Notes: a model not told the origin generated them from the letters alone. Counted from the first letter of the stretch, positions 45,208-59,038 are shown. The stretch is 64,000 nucleotides of DNA from Geomonas ferrireducens (GCF_004917065.1 NZ_SSYA01000002.1:969897-1033896), one strand, 5' to 3'. Program-made: numbers and translations.

Positions 45208-47187
45208 TCACCCCGGTTCAAAGAGCCTGGCGGCGACGCGCATCTGCTCGGGAGTGGCAAGGAGCAGCGCGATATCGTCCGTTTGGAACTCCCAGATCGG
45301 ATCGGGGTTGGCGGTGATCTGGTCTCCACGCTTGATGGCGACCACCGTGGCACCGGACTGGGTGCGCAACAACCCTCCCCGCAGGCTCTCCCCCTCGAGC
45401 GGGGCATTCTTGCGCACCCGGAAGCTGCCGATCTCGGCACCGGAGAGAAAGCCCGCAATCCCGACGGCGTGGCTGTGACGCTTTGAAGCGCTGCGCAACA
45501 TATCGTAGCCGTCGCGCCTCACGTCCGCAATACACTCCTCGATGACATCCTGCGGAATCAGGAATCGCTTGAGCACGCGGGACAGGATCTCCACCGAGGT
45601 CTCGAACTCCTCCGGAATCACCTCGTTCGCCCCCAGTTTGAAGAGCGGCTCCATCTCGAGGAGGTAGCGCGTGCGCACGATGACGTGAATGGAAGGATTC
45701 ATCTGGCGGACGAGGGCGGCGATGCGCCGGCTGGCGGCGGCGTCGGAGATGGCTATGACGACGATGCGGGCGTCCCTGATGGCGGCATGCTCGAGGATCT
45801 CCGGCTTCGAGGCGTCGCCGAAGATGATCGATTCACCCTGGATGCGCAGGCTGCGCACCGTGAAGGGATTGGTCTCGATGATGACGCGGGGGATCTCGAG
45901 GTTTTTCAGAACGCCCGCCAGATTCTTGCCGTTCACGCCATAGCCTACGACGATAACGTGATCTCGAAAGGCTACCTTGTCGCCGTTTTGCGCCAGGCTG
46001 CTCCGGCCGCGGGTCCAGTGGTGCGGCAATACCCCGATGAGAAAATCCGCGACCGGCCCGGAGATCTTCAGGCAGAGCGGAGTCAAGGCCATGGTGGCGA
46101 TCGACGCCCCGAGAAAGAGCTGGTACGTCTCGCGGGTAAGCAGGCCGTAGGAGAGCCCGCTTCTGGAAAGTACAAAGGAGAATTCACCGATCTGCGCGAG
46201 GGAGAGCCCGGCGATCACCGCGATGCGCATGGGAAGCCCGAGGGCGAAACCGACCGCAGTGGTGAGCACGGCTTTTATGAGGATGATCGACACGACGAGG
46301 CCGATCAGGAGGAGCGGAAACTTCAGCAGGATGGCCGGTTTCAGGAGCATCCCCACCGAGATGAAAAAGAGGCTCATGAAGGCTTCGCGGAAGGGCATGA
46401 TGTCGCTTAACGCTTGGTGGCTGTACTCCGATTCGGAGATGGCGAGTCCGGCGATGAAGGCGCCCAGGGCGAGTGAGAGCCCGACCTGAGCGGTGAGCCA
46501 GGCCGTCCCCATGCCGATGAAGATGATGGAGAGGACGAAGAGCTCGCGGCTTCTCGTCTTCACCACCTGTTCGAAGAGCCACGGCACCACGAAGCGCGAG
46601 CCGTAGTGCGCACCGAGGACGACGGCACCCGCCTTGGCCGAAACGACGGCGATGTCGGCGAGCCCCTCCCCCCCTCCGGCCAGAAACGGAGTGAAGAGCA
46701 TGAGCGGGACGATGCAGAGGTCCTGAAAGATGAGGATGCCAAGCGCCGCCTTACCCTGCGGGGTGTCCATCTCACCGGCGTCCATCATCAGTTTCATGAC
46801 GATGGCGGTGGAGGACAGCGCGACCAGAAAGCCGAAGAAAATGGCCTGCGACAGGGGGAAATGGTCCAGCGACCCGATGACGGCGACCGCGATGATGGTG
46901 AGAACGAGCTGCAGCCCGCCGCCGATCAGCACCATGTGACGGATGCGCATGAGCTCCTTCAGCGAGAACTCCATGCCGATGGTGAAAAGAAGGAGCACCA
47001 CGCCGTACTCCGCCATCTGTTCAACCTGGTGCGTGTTCCTGATAAAGCCGAGGGCGTAGGGACCGGCGAGGAAACCGGTGATCAGAAAGCCGATGATGGA
47101 GGGGAGCCTGAGCTTGCGCAGCACGACCACGGTAAAGAGGGCAAGTCCGAAGAGGACGACGATATCGCGTAAAGCATGAAAATCCAT
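45208..47187 (-). CDS. CPA2 monovalent cation:proton antiporter (KefB/KefC type)
   Basis: The 659-residue protein has a Na/H exchanger domain with about 12 membrane segments (residues 1-390), a TrkA-N Rossmann domain (about 410-530, VIVVGYGVNGKNLAGVL) and a C-terminal TrkA-C domain (about 570-655). This is the layout of potassium-efflux or potassium/proton antiporters gated by nucleotides. No KefF- or KefG-like partner is adjacent. A pair of ATPase and antiporter genes in one direction suggests a cation-homeostasis unit. Confidence 0.92.
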   Translation of the reverse strand: MDFHALRDIVVLFGLALFTVVVLRKLRLPSIIGFLITGFLAGPYALGFIRNTHQVEQMAEYGVVLLLFTIGMEFSLKELMRIRHMVLIGGGLQLVLTIIAVAVIGSLDHFPLSQAIFFGFLVALSSTAIVMKLMMDAGEMDTPQGKAALGILIFQDLCIVPLMLFTPFLAGGGEGLADIAVVSAKAGAVVLGAHYGSRFVVPWLFEQVVKTRSRELFVLSIIFIGMGTAWLTAQVGLSLALGAFIAGLAISESEYSHQALSDIMPFREAFMSLFFISVGMLLKPAILLKFPLLLIGLVVSIILIKAVLTTAVGFALGLPMRIAVIAGLSLAQIGEFSFVLSRSGLSYGLLTRETYQLFLGASIATMALTPLCLKISGPVADFLIGVLPHHWTRGRSSLAQNGDKVAFRDHVIVVGYGVNGKNLAGVLKNLEIPRVIIETNPFTVRSLRIQGESIIFGDASKPEILEHAAIRDARIVVIAISDAAASRRIAALVRQMNPSIHVIVRTRYLLEMEPLFKLGANEVIPEEFETSVEILSRVLKRFLIPQDVIEECIADVRRDGYDMLRSASKRHSHAVGIAGFLSGAEIGSFRVRKNAPLEGESLRGGLLRTQSGATVVAIKRGDQITANPDPIWEFQTDDIALLLATPEQMRVAARLFEPG

Positions 47188-47237
47188 GAAACCTCGCTAT
47201 TTTAAAAAGCAACCACTTGCCTATTGAGTTCCCCCTT

Positions 47238-49970
<2,733 letters not shown>

Positions 49971-50024
49971 AGCAACTCCTAGGTACGCCGTCAGACGGCG
50001 CTTAGTCATCCCGGCAGCGCCGGA

Positions 50025-50504
50025 TCATCTCACCTCGCGTATCGCCTGCCCAGGACTCACAAAGGAGATCCCCTGCCCGGAAGTGGCACCGATCATGACG
50101 CATTCCACGATGGGGGCGTTGACGGCGCGGTCGGCCTGCCACCTGACGATGAAGTTGGCCCCGAAGCCGCCCGCAGTGTCCTTCTCATCGATATGAACGT
50201 AGGTGGTGGCAAGCGGAGCGAGCGAGAGCGGTTTGTCATTGTCCTGGTAGCGCCGGATCAGCTTTCCGCTCGTGTCGTAGTATTCGATCGAGGTGATGCG
50301 GATCCAGGAGTTGGGATCGGTGTTCCTGACGCCAAGGGTTGCCGCCAACTGGAACGGCAGGCTGCGCGGACCTGTGAAGACGTTGGAGTAAACCGGGACG
50401 TACACCGTCTGTCCCTTTGAGAGGCGGATTTCCTGGGTGGCGGAGTAACCGTGCCTTGGGAGTACGAGAAGTGCAAACAGCAGTGCGGTGGTGATGAGAC
50501 GCAT
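50025..50504 (-). CDS. Exported DUF3124 protein
   Basis: The start at 50504 follows GGAGGGTCCCC and gives 159 residues. It has a signal peptide (1-21, ending GYSA) and the DUF3124 core with GQTVYVPVYSN and LGVRNTD, and TTYVHIDEKD later. The function of DUF3124 is unknown. A beta-sandwich fold in the periplasm is plausible. The gene lies upstream of the ATPase in the same direction, 54 bp away. Confidence 0.8.
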   Translation of the reverse strand: MRLITTALLFALLVLPRHGYSATQEIRLSKGQTVYVPVYSNVFTGPRSLPFQLAATLGVRNTDPNSWIRITSIEYYDTSGKLIRRYQDNDKPLSLAPLATTYVHIDEKDTAGGFGANFIVRWQADRAVNAPIVECVMIGATSGQGISFVSPGQAIREVR

Positions 50505-50863
50505 GGGGACCCTCCGTTTAATAGCAGGTGGCATGGCCACGACAGGCTTTAAGAGCTGCGTTGCGACAACGCTGCATCATAGGATAGCAAAAAAATAGCA
50601 CAGCCGCTGCCGCGACAGGATATTTTGCTGCAGTAGATACTAAAAACGTCACCGGGCACAGGATATGACACCCGCGTGATCTGGTTATGTGGGCCAATAC
50701 GTGGTATGATCCGGCGCTCGAACAGTAGGGGAACCAACGGCATCAGGCGAATGCCGGCGTGCGAGGCGGCAACCGGGGTAAAATAGCGGACGAGCCCCGG
50801 TTTCCATCGTGAGCCGCAGTTGCATAACGGGGGCGCCGCATGAAGGCAAGTAGGGATTTTCCC
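50505..50863. other. Intergenic region without recognised feature
   Basis: A 116-codon minus-strand frame (50549-50899) is rich in Cys and Arg and has no ribosome site or family. The region probably contains only promoters for the DUF3124 and response-regulator genes. Confidence 0.4.
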
Positions 50864-50893
50864 TTGACAAAGCCGCCTTCGGCGAAAGATAGT
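50864..50893 (+). promoter_or_regulatory. Possible promoter for the response-regulator operon
   Basis: TTGACA at 50864 is followed after 18 bases by GATAGT, a weak -10 match. A GCCGCCTTCGGC hairpin sits in the spacer. The start codon is 95 bases further on. Confidence 0.35.
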
Positions 50894-50987
50894 GGTCAAA
50901 TGTTTACAGGACCCTGCTCCCGGCTCTTACGCGAGAGCGCGACGGGAAGGAATCAGGCGGAAAGGCAGCGGCAACAGGTGAAAGAAT

Positions 50988-52363
<1,376 letters not shown>

Positions 52364-52364
<1 letters not shown>

Positions 52365-54364
52365 TGCTGGGACGCTTCCCGATCCGGGCGAAGCTCACCG
52401 TAGGCTCCGTCGCCCCGCTCTTCGTCGCCTTTTTCATCTGCTCCCTGGCCGGGCTCTACATCATAAACGACAAGATCGCAAGCCAGGCCCAGGAGAAGGT
52501 CCGGACCGACCTGAACTCCGCCCGCGAGATCTACCGCAACGAACTGGAGCGGATCCGCGAGCTCATGGATCTGACCGCCACCAACCCCTACAACTCCTCC
52601 TCCATCGTCGCCGGCGAGGAGAGCATCCGGCAGCTGCTGCGCACCCGCCTGCAGAACAAGCACCTGGACATCCTGACCGCGGTGGACGCAACCGGCAAGG
52701 TTCTCTACCGCGCCCATTCTCCGCAACTGCGCGGCGACCGGCAGTCCACCTACTTCGTGGAGCAGGCGCTCAAAGGGGTCGCCGTCACGGGCACCTCGGT
52801 GCTCACCCCGGAACAGCTCTCCCAGGAGGGTATCGCCCTCGTAAACCGCGCCACCATCCCGCTCATCAGCACGCCGCACGCACGCCCGCGCGCAGACAAG
52901 AGCGAGCGTTCCGGTATGGTCATGGTCTCCGCCTTTCCCCTTAAAAACCGCGACGGGAAGGTGATCGGGGCGCTTTACGGCGGCATCCTTTTGAACAACA
53001 ACAACGCCCTCGTCGACAAGATCAAGGATATCGTCTACGAGGGGGTCAAGTTCCGTGGCACCGACGTCGGGAGCGCCACCATCTTTCTGGGCGACGCCCG
53101 CATCGCCACCAACGTGCGCACCACCGACGGAGCCCGGGCCATCGGCACGCGGGTGTCGCAGGAGGTGTACCAGCGCGTCATCGTCGAGAAGAAGAAGTGG
53201 ATCCGGCGCGCCTTCGTCGTGAACGACTGGTACTTCACCGCCTACGAGCCGATCCTCGACCTGCAGGGGAAGGCGGTCGGTTCGCTCTACGTGGGTATGC
53301 TGGAAAAGCCGTACACCCACATGCAAAAAAGCGTGAACTCGATCCTCTACCTGGTGCTCTTCGTCACCTCGCTGATCGGCATCGCGGTATCAGGCTTCAT
53401 CGGCACCCTGCTCGCCCGCCCCATCAAGGAGCTGGAAAAACTCGCGCACCGGGTGGCCCGTGGGGAACGCGACCTGCAGATCGAGGTGCACTCAACCGAC
53501 GAGGTGGGCGATCTCGCCGAGGCCTTCAACCTGATGACCCGAGCCCTCGGGCGCCAGGAGGCGGAGATCGGGCTCTTGCACCGCGCCCTGGAGCTCAAGA
53601 TTGAGGAGCGCACCGCGCAGCTGTCGGACAAGACGCGGCTCCTTGCCCAGACGCAGGCCGACCTCGCCCGCGCCGAGAAACTAGCCGACTTGGGGATCGT
53701 CGCCGCCGGCGTCGCCCACGAGATCAACACGCCGCTTGCCATCATCCGTGGGAACACCGAAGTCCTCGAGATGTGCCTCCCCACTGAGCACCCGAACCGC
53801 GAGGAGGTCGAGATCATCAGCCAGCAGACCGAGCGGATGGCGAAGATCGTAGGGAACCTCCTCACCTTTGCGCGCCAGAAGTCGCTCAACCAGCGCCAAT
53901 TCATGGTGCACGAGGTGCTGGACGACATCGTTTCCCAGATCAGGCACCAGGTCCCGATGGACGCCATCTCGGTCAAGTGGGAGTACGATCTGAACCTCGG
54001 CCCGGTGACCGGCGACACGGACCAGTTGCGCCAGGTGTTCAGCAACATCATACTAAACGCCGTGCAGGCGATGCTCCCGGCCGGCGGCACGTTGAGGCTC
54101 ACCACTCGCCCTCATGGTCCCGGCAACGGCTGCATCATCCAGATATGCGACACCGGCAAGGGGATCGACGCAGAGCACCTGGAAAAGATCTTCACCCCCT
54201 TCTTCACCACCAAGGACAGCGGTACCGGGCTCGGTCTCTCGGTCTCCTACGGCATCGTCAAGGACCACGGTGGCGACATCAGGGTCTCGAGCACGCCGGG
54301 GATGGGGACCTGTTTCGAGATCGAGCTCCCCGGGGTGGACCCGATGGAACTGGACGAAGGATAG
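52364..54364 (+). CDS. Cache-domain sensor histidine kinase
   Basis: The start overlaps the regulator's stop codon (TGATG). The 666-residue protein has a membrane helix (about 13-35), a large periplasmic Cache-type sensor domain (about 40-310), a second helix (about 320-342), HAMP (about 345-395), a coiled coil, HisKA with GVAHEINTPLAI, and HATPase_c with NIILNAVQAM, DTGKGI and GTGLGLSVSYG. Cache domains bind small external ligands. With the NtrC-type partner it should control a sigma-54 gene set. Confidence 0.93.
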
Positions 54365-54424
54365 CGACGACCGCCTCGGCGGCATGAGGAGAGGCTGCGA
54401 ACTACCACCAAAAGGAGCGATCAG

Positions 54425-54835
54425 ATGCATATCGAATGGACCAGCGACCTCGCCATCGGCGTGGACGAAATCGACAACCAGCACAAGGAGATCTTCAGAA
54501 GGTTCGACAGCCTTTTCGAAGCCTGTGGCGAGGGAAGGGGCAAGGAGGAAGTGCTCAAACTGCTGCTTTTTCTCGACGACTACGTGAAGGAGCATTTTTC
54601 CGCCGAGGAGCGCCTGCAGATGCGCAGCGGCTACCCGGATTACCCCGCGCACAAGGCGGCGCACCAGCAGTTCGTGGCTGACGTGGAGAAACTGACCAGG
54701 GAGTTCCGCGACGAGGGGGCGACGCTGCCGCTAGTGATCCAGACGAACAGGACCCTCTCCTCCTGGCTCATCCAGCACATAAAAAGGGTCGACACCGTCT
54801 TCGCGGGTTACCTGCGCGAGCAGAAAAAGATATAG
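54425..54835 (+). CDS. Bacteriohemerythrin
   Basis: The 136-residue product has the seven diiron ligands expected: His in DNQHKEI, His and Glu in KEHFSAEE, His pairs in HKAAHQQF and the late HIKRVD segment with His and Asp. An AAAGGAGCGATCAG site precedes it. Hemerythrins bind O2 and may store it, deliver it or sense it. It lies 60 bp after the sensor kinase in the same direction and is probably part of the same operon. Confidence 0.92.
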   Translation: MHIEWTSDLAIGVDEIDNQHKEIFRRFDSLFEACGEGRGKEEVLKLLLFLDDYVKEHFSAEERLQMRSGYPDYPAHKAAHQQFVADVEKLTREFRDEGATLPLVIQTNRTLSSWLIQHIKRVDTVFAGYLREQKKI

Positions 54836-54904
54836 GTACCGGCGGTAGCGCCGCTCACTTGAGGCGAGCCGGCGTCACGACACTCTTCCGCTTCGTCTGG
54901 AAAG

Positions 54905-54941
54905 AAAAAGGTCCTCCCTTCATCAAGGGGGGACCTTTTTT
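54905..54941. terminator. Terminator after bacteriohemerythrin
   Basis: AAAAAGGTCCTCCCTT pairs with AAGGGGGGACCTTTTTT around CATC, with a single mismatch. It has a good T-run on the plus strand and A-rich sequence on the left, so it can act on both converging genes. Confidence 0.85.
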
Positions 54942-54985
54942 CGTCGTTATTTTCACAGGCAGAAAGCAGCCCGGTGGTGAAACGG

Positions 54986-55864
54986 TTAGGGGGCCTGCGG
55001 CTTCCTCGCTTCGGAGGGCTGACCTTCCTTGCGCGCGCCGTCCTTCCCCTGGCGGAAGGACTTCCGGTGCCGGGAACGGCGGCTCCGCTCACCGGCAGGC
55101 TTCGCCTGCTGTGGCTGCTGCTGCGCCCCGCCCTTCTCCTTCTCCCTGTCCTTATCCTTCTGTGGCTGCCCTTTTTGCTGCTGGTCCTTCTGCTGCTCGG
55201 GGCGGTTGGGGGACTTAAGCCGCGCGATCAGGTCACGGGCCCAGTCGACGTCACCATCGCAGCATTCCTGGGCGACATACTGTACGTCTTCGGGGGTGGC
55301 CTTCATGGTCTTGATTTTGAAGAGCCGTTCGATCAGGTCGCGGGACCAGTAGTACTCCCTGATGTATTTCTTGCCGTCGATTTCGTCGTAGCTGTACTCG
55401 GTGCAGGGAATAACGCTCTTCAGCCACTGCGGCGTCACCTTGAGACGGGCCGCGGCGGCCTCCTTCTCGTGGTGGTCGTGCTCGACCTTCTTACGGACGA
55501 TGACGCCACCTTCCGCCTTATCCTCGACCACGGGCGTTTCCTGGGCCAGATGCGCAAGGTAACGGGTGAGGTCCTCCAGCGCGGCTTCGGAAAGATTGGA
55601 GACCCGGGCGTCGGCGCGGTAAATGACGCCTGGACGGTCCACCCTGAAATCTACGGTAGCCTCGCTATCCCCCTCCTGTACGCCTACGCTCACCTCGAGA
55701 TCGAACCTGCCGTCGGAAAGCTGTTCGGCAAGGTCCCCCTCTGCTGCATCGAGGATGATACCGGTCAGGCACTCCTTGAGAGGACCGTCGGTGACCCGGA
55801 AATAGGCGTGGCCGTGCAGGTTGTTGAGCTGGTTCGTTACGCTTTGCAGATACTGTGATGTCAT
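54986..55864 (-). CDS. Hypothetical protein with basic Gln-rich tail
   Basis: The ATG at 55864 gives 292 residues, beginning MTSQYLQSVTNQLNN. A longer frame to 55999 passes through a terminator and is unlikely. Residues 1-130 look like a small alpha/beta domain (HGHAYFRVTDG, then CLTGIILDAAEGDLAEQL). Residues 145-225 form a second conserved-looking domain (WLKSVIPCTEYSYDEIDGKKYIREYYWSR in part). From about 228 on the sequence is rich in Gln, Lys, Arg and Glu and looks disordered and nucleic-acid binding. No family is recognised. Confidence 0.6.
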   Translation of the reverse strand: MTSQYLQSVTNQLNNLHGHAYFRVTDGPLKECLTGIILDAAEGDLAEQLSDGRFDLEVSVGVQEGDSEATVDFRVDRPGVIYRADARVSNLSEAALEDLTRYLAHLAQETPVVEDKAEGGVIVRKKVEHDHHEKEAAAARLKVTPQWLKSVIPCTEYSYDEIDGKKYIREYYWSRDLIERLFKIKTMKATPEDVQYVAQECCDGDVDWARDLIARLKSPNRPEQQKDQQQKGQPQKDKDREKEKGGAQQQPQQAKPAGERSRRSRHRKSFRQGKDGARKEGQPSEARKPQAP

Positions 55865-55967
55865 GGTGAAATTCCGTCCTGCCGTCCTTGTATTTCGTAT
55901 CGGCCCGGGCTTTGGGCGCCCTGCCGGGTGCAGCGTCTCTACCCTAACATAAGCCGGCGCATCTCGC

Positions 55968-55994
55968 AAAAAAAATGGGAGCCGGAGGCTCCCA
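55968..55994 (-). terminator. Strong minus-strand intrinsic terminator
   Basis: On the minus strand TGGGAGCC-TCC-GGCTCCCA is followed by eight T residues. It ends transcripts coming from the right, over 330 bases past the receiver gene's stop, and separates them from the 55864 gene. Confidence 0.85.
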
Positions 55995-56029
55995 TACACG
56001 ATGAAAAAACAAAATTAACCAGTCAGTAC

Positions 56030-56328
56030 ACGCGGCCACGAACTGCCGCTACATTGAAACTCCTGCGATCTCCATTCAAAACAATAGCATCAAAGACATT
56101 GCATTTAAAAGAACATTACATACAACAAATCACATCATAACATCGCAACACATAACACAACAATCATCAACACATGATACAAAGCATTGCATTACAGGTT
56201 ATCAAATTACAGGACATAACATTAAAATCGCATCTACAGGCATCACAGAACAGAACAGAACAGAACAGAACAGAACAGAACAGAACAGAACATTCATAGC
56301 AGAACACTAAAAGCATTACATCAGTACA
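56030..56328. other. G-poor, A/C-rich stretch of unknown role
   Basis: The plus strand is very poor in G: from 56101 to 56160 only three of 60 bases are G against 31 A. Short ACAT and CATTACA motifs recur. No coding frame is supported. It lies between the receiver stop and the minus-strand terminator. Confidence 0.7.
56246..56290. repeat. Nine perfect CAGAA repeats
   Basis: Nine head-to-tail copies of the pentanucleotide CAGAA (45 bp, no errors) lie about 39 bases after the end of the receiver gene. Perfect short repeats of this length are prone to slippage. Confidence 0.95.
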
Positions 56329-56685
56329 TTAGGCGGCCAAAGCCTGGAACAGTTGCGCGGGGAGGAAGGGCTTACGCAGCAGCATGTTCCCCTCGGTGCG
56401 AAGCTCCTGCGGCGGCGTCTCGTACTTGGAGTAACCGCCGGTGCAGAAAACGATCCTGGAGCTTCCCCCCATCGCGCGAATGACTCGGGCCGCTTCGACG
56501 CCGGTCATCACCGGCATATCGATGTCCATGATGGTGATGTCGGGGCTGTGCTGGCGGTACTGTTCCACCGCCTCCACGCCGTTGGCGGCCTCAGCCACCA
56601 CGTCGTACCCTTCTCTTTCCATCATGAAACGCAGCATCAGCCTGATGTCTTCGACATCATCAACTATCAGGACCCTTCTTTTCAT
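56329..56685 (-). CDS. Single-domain response regulator (CheY-like)
   Basis: The ATG at 56685 has GAGGG directly upstream, giving 118 residues. The receiver has VLIVDDVED at the N terminus, the phospho-Asp in ITIMDIDMPVMTG, Thr in FCTGGYS and the conserved lysine in LLRKPF. There is no output domain, so it acts by protein contact or as a phosphorelay step. Kinase unknown. Confidence 0.88.
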   Translation of the reverse strand: MKRRVLIVDDVEDIRLMLRFMMEREGYDVVAEAANGVEAVEQYRQHSPDITIMDIDMPVMTGVEAARVIRAMGGSSRIVFCTGGYSKYETPPQELRTEGNMLLRKPFLPAQLFQALAA

Positions 56686-57141
56686 TTCAACCCTCATAAC
56701 AACTGCATAAAACGAAAACCCTGACCGTTGCACGGCATTTGACAAAGTTATTTGCCGAAAACGTGCCCAAATTGTGCAACATTCGAACATTATGCGGCTG
56801 TGACGCCATGTTCGAGGGGGGCTGCGCAAACCCGCGTATACCAAATATCGGGAATCCTTAAGGGATTGGTGATTTGGCGTCTTGGCTGTGATTCTCTTCA
56901 CACATGATGACGCGTTAAAAATATCGTTCAGGGAGGTGTTCCCACCCAAAGCGCACTGCGTCTTTTCACGGTGAAATAACCAAGGCTGTGTGAAATGACG
57001 TATAGCAGAGGCAAATGGCGCGGCAAAAGACCGGTGGGGATAAGACGGAAGCAGTGACCGCCTGCAAGCTGTTTTTCTACGCGGCGTAATCTGCTACGAT
57101 GTATAGGAGGTATCGCACCACGGAAGAAGGAGGAAAGAGCG
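56686..57141. other. Intergenic region with no supported gene
   Basis: No frame with a ribosome site and no known RNA was recognised. It contains the upstream control regions of the receiver (minus) and the 59-residue gene (plus). A GEMM-type riboswitch was looked for and not found. Confidence 0.45.
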
Positions 57142-57321
57142 ATGGTGAAATTCTACGATGCCAAAACTGAAGCGGACCTCTCGCGGGTCGAGGCGGTACT
57201 GAAACAGGCGGGGATCGAGTATAGCGTAAGCAGCCTGTCCGAGCGTGCCGTATCCGGAGAGATCGAGGTTGCTGAGGAGGACCTTCCCAGGGCGGAAGAG
57301 CTCCTCCTCGAGAACAAGTAA
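57142..57321 (+). CDS. Small DUF2007-like protein, 59 residues
   Basis: An AAGGAGGAAAGAGCG site precedes the ATG. The product starts MVKFYDAKTEADLSRVEAVL and continues with a pattern of VLKQAGIEYSV, then EIEVAEEDLPRAEELL, which fits the small DUF2007-type family (a single ferredoxin-like alpha/beta fold thought to bind a ligand). It has no membrane segment and no clear partner, and converges on the next gene. Confidence 0.65.
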   Translation: MVKFYDAKTEADLSRVEAVLKQAGIEYSVSSLSERAVSGEIEVAEEDLPRAEELLLENK

Positions 57322-57336
57322 TACGGAATGGAAGGA

Positions 57337-57732
57337 TCATCCAAGCGGTCGATCGGAGTGGGCATCGGCGCTGAATGCCATGACCTTCTCCACCCTGATC
57401 TCCAGCCTCCATTGCACCTGCGGCAAGCCGGGAGGCTCGAGATCGGGGATGTAGCCGTCCAAAACGGCGGTATCCGCACTTCTCTCCACCACCCCCACGA
57501 ACTGGAAGCCGTTCCCCGTGTCGGGATCGGCCACCACAACCGCGACGTGCCGGTTGTCCTGCAGGTTGCGCATCGTGGTGGGGCAAAACCAGGCCTCGAA
57601 CACCAGCCGGTTCGGCTCGAAAAGCGCCACTCCCCTCCCCGCCGCAAGGTGCGGGTTTCCTCCCGCATCGGAAGTTGCCACGAAAGCATGCCCTACCCTC
57701 TCGGCGAGGTCCTTGACCGCCTGAGTGATCAT
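57337..57732 (-). CDS. Pyridoxamine 5'-phosphate oxidase-fold protein
   Basis: The ATG at 57732 has GGAGG nine bases upstream, giving 131 residues. Longer frames to 57966 are unsupported. The sequence has a split-barrel FMN-binding pattern: AFVATSDAGGNPHLAAG, NRLVFEAWF, NLQDNRHVAVVV and FVGVVERSADTA. Such proteins bind FMN, F420 or haem and often have unknown substrates. It runs opposite to the rhomboid gene with a 291-bp gap between their starts. Confidence 0.75.
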   Translation of the reverse strand: MITQAVKDLAERVGHAFVATSDAGGNPHLAAGRGVALFEPNRLVFEAWFCPTTMRNLQDNRHVAVVVADPDTGNGFQFVGVVERSADTAVLDGYIPDLEPPGLPQVQWRLEIRVEKVMAFSADAHSDRPLG

Positions 57733-58023
57733 GTTGACGTACCTCCTCTTGCCGATGCGGATCATCCGCCTATGCCAGCGCAGGCGTATCGGCCACCTGC
57801 GCGAGGGGTGGCGATGACGTCCCCCCTGGTTCTCAGTCCCCGCGTGCATCATCATGGGTTTCGATCGCATCGTGGATGCCCCCTTCCGGAACAATCCTTT
57901 GCCGCCCCCTTGATTTAACCGCACGTCAGCGTTACGTTCTTGTAGCACCGGGTGATAAATAGTCAAGTTGGGGGCGCCTTAGTGGATGACGGTATGCAGC
58001 GGGATCATGAAGAGGGGGGCGGC

Positions 58024-59034
58024 GTGGCATCCCCTTTGGAGATGACGGCGCAAGAAGGATCTGCCATACTGACCGGCATGATTGGAGACGGGGACCAGGA
58101 CAAGGAGCTTGGCGACGGCTGGCGCATCGTGCCGGTGTGGCGGGTGGAGGAAAGGGGAAGGAGGCTCACCCTTCGCCAGGCGCGGCTGTGGGCGCTCGTT
58201 TTGGAGTCGCGCTTCATCGAGTGCCGCGTGGAGCACGGCCAGAAGGGATGGCAGGTCTGGGTGCCGCCTGAGAGCTACGACGCGGCGTGCCGCGAACTGA
58301 ACCTCTACGCGCTGGAGAACCGCAACTGGCCCCCCTTCATGCCGCCGGTCCACCCGATGAAGGAGAACACCCTCCCCACCCTATCGGTGCTGATCCTCCT
58401 GGCCACCTTCCACAACCTGACCAACCTGGACCTGAAGGTATTGGGGCACTACCCGGTGGACTGGCTCGAGATCGGCAACGCCCATGCCGGACTTATCCTG
58501 CATGGTGAGTGGTGGCGCCTCGTCACGGCCCTCACCCTGCACGCCGATGCGCTGCATCTCATCAGCAACCTCGCCATCGGCGGCGTTTTCATCCTCTATC
58601 TCTGCCGCGACTTGGGCTCGGGCCTTGCCTGGACCCTCATCCTAGCCTCGGGTATCTGCGGCAATCTCGCCAACGCCTGGTTCCAACTGCCAAGCCACAC
58701 ATCGGTCGGCGCCTCGACGGCGGTCTTCGGGGCCGTCGGCATCCTCGGCGCCATCAGCATGGTGCGTTACCGGCACCACCTGCGCAGGCGCTGGCCGCTT
58801 CCCATCGCCGCCGCGCTCTCGCTCCTGGTGCTTCTGGGCACGGAGGGGGAGCGAACCGACCTCGGGGCGCACCTCTTCGGATTCGCGTTCGGAACGCTCG
58901 CCGGGCTCCTTGCGGAAATGCTCGTGGGATGGCTCGGCAGGCCGAAACGGCTGGTCAACGCGCTCCTTGCGCTCTCCAGCGCCTCGGTGGTCGTCTGGGC
59001 GTGGCGGCTGGCCATCCTGCACTCAGGGCAATGA
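58024..59034 (+). CDS. Rhomboid family intramembrane serine protease
   Basis: The GTG at 58024 is preceded by GAGGGG six bases upstream, giving 336 residues. An ATG at 57952 in the same frame has no ribosome site. The first 110 residues are soluble. Six or so membrane segments follow. The catalytic serine is in the GxSx-type motif SVGASTAVFG and the catalytic histidine in LGAHLFGFAFG. Rhomboids cut membrane proteins within the bilayer. The substrate is unknown. Confidence 0.88.
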   Translation: MASPLEMTAQEGSAILTGMIGDGDQDKELGDGWRIVPVWRVEERGRRLTLRQARLWALVLESRFIECRVEHGQKGWQVWVPPESYDAACRELNLYALENRNWPPFMPPVHPMKENTLPTLSVLILLATFHNLTNLDLKVLGHYPVDWLEIGNAHAGLILHGEWWRLVTALTLHADALHLISNLAIGGVFILYLCRDLGSGLAWTLILASGICGNLANAWFQLPSHTSVGASTAVFGAVGILGAISMVRYRHHLRRRWPLPIAAALSLLVLLGTEGERTDLGAHLFGFAFGTLAGLLAEMLVGWLGRPKRLVNALLALSSASVVVWAWRLAILHSGQ

Positions 59035-59038
59035 TGCC

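Noticed and set aside
50549..50899. 116-codon minus-strand gene
   Set aside because: No start signal, and cysteine- and arginine-rich composition of a random frame.
54425..54664. Minus-strand frame opposite bacteriohemerythrin
   Set aside because: All diiron ligands support the plus-strand gene.
56950..57060. GEMM-type cyclic-dinucleotide riboswitch
   Set aside because: A GGCAAA piece is present, but the remaining conserved stems are missing.
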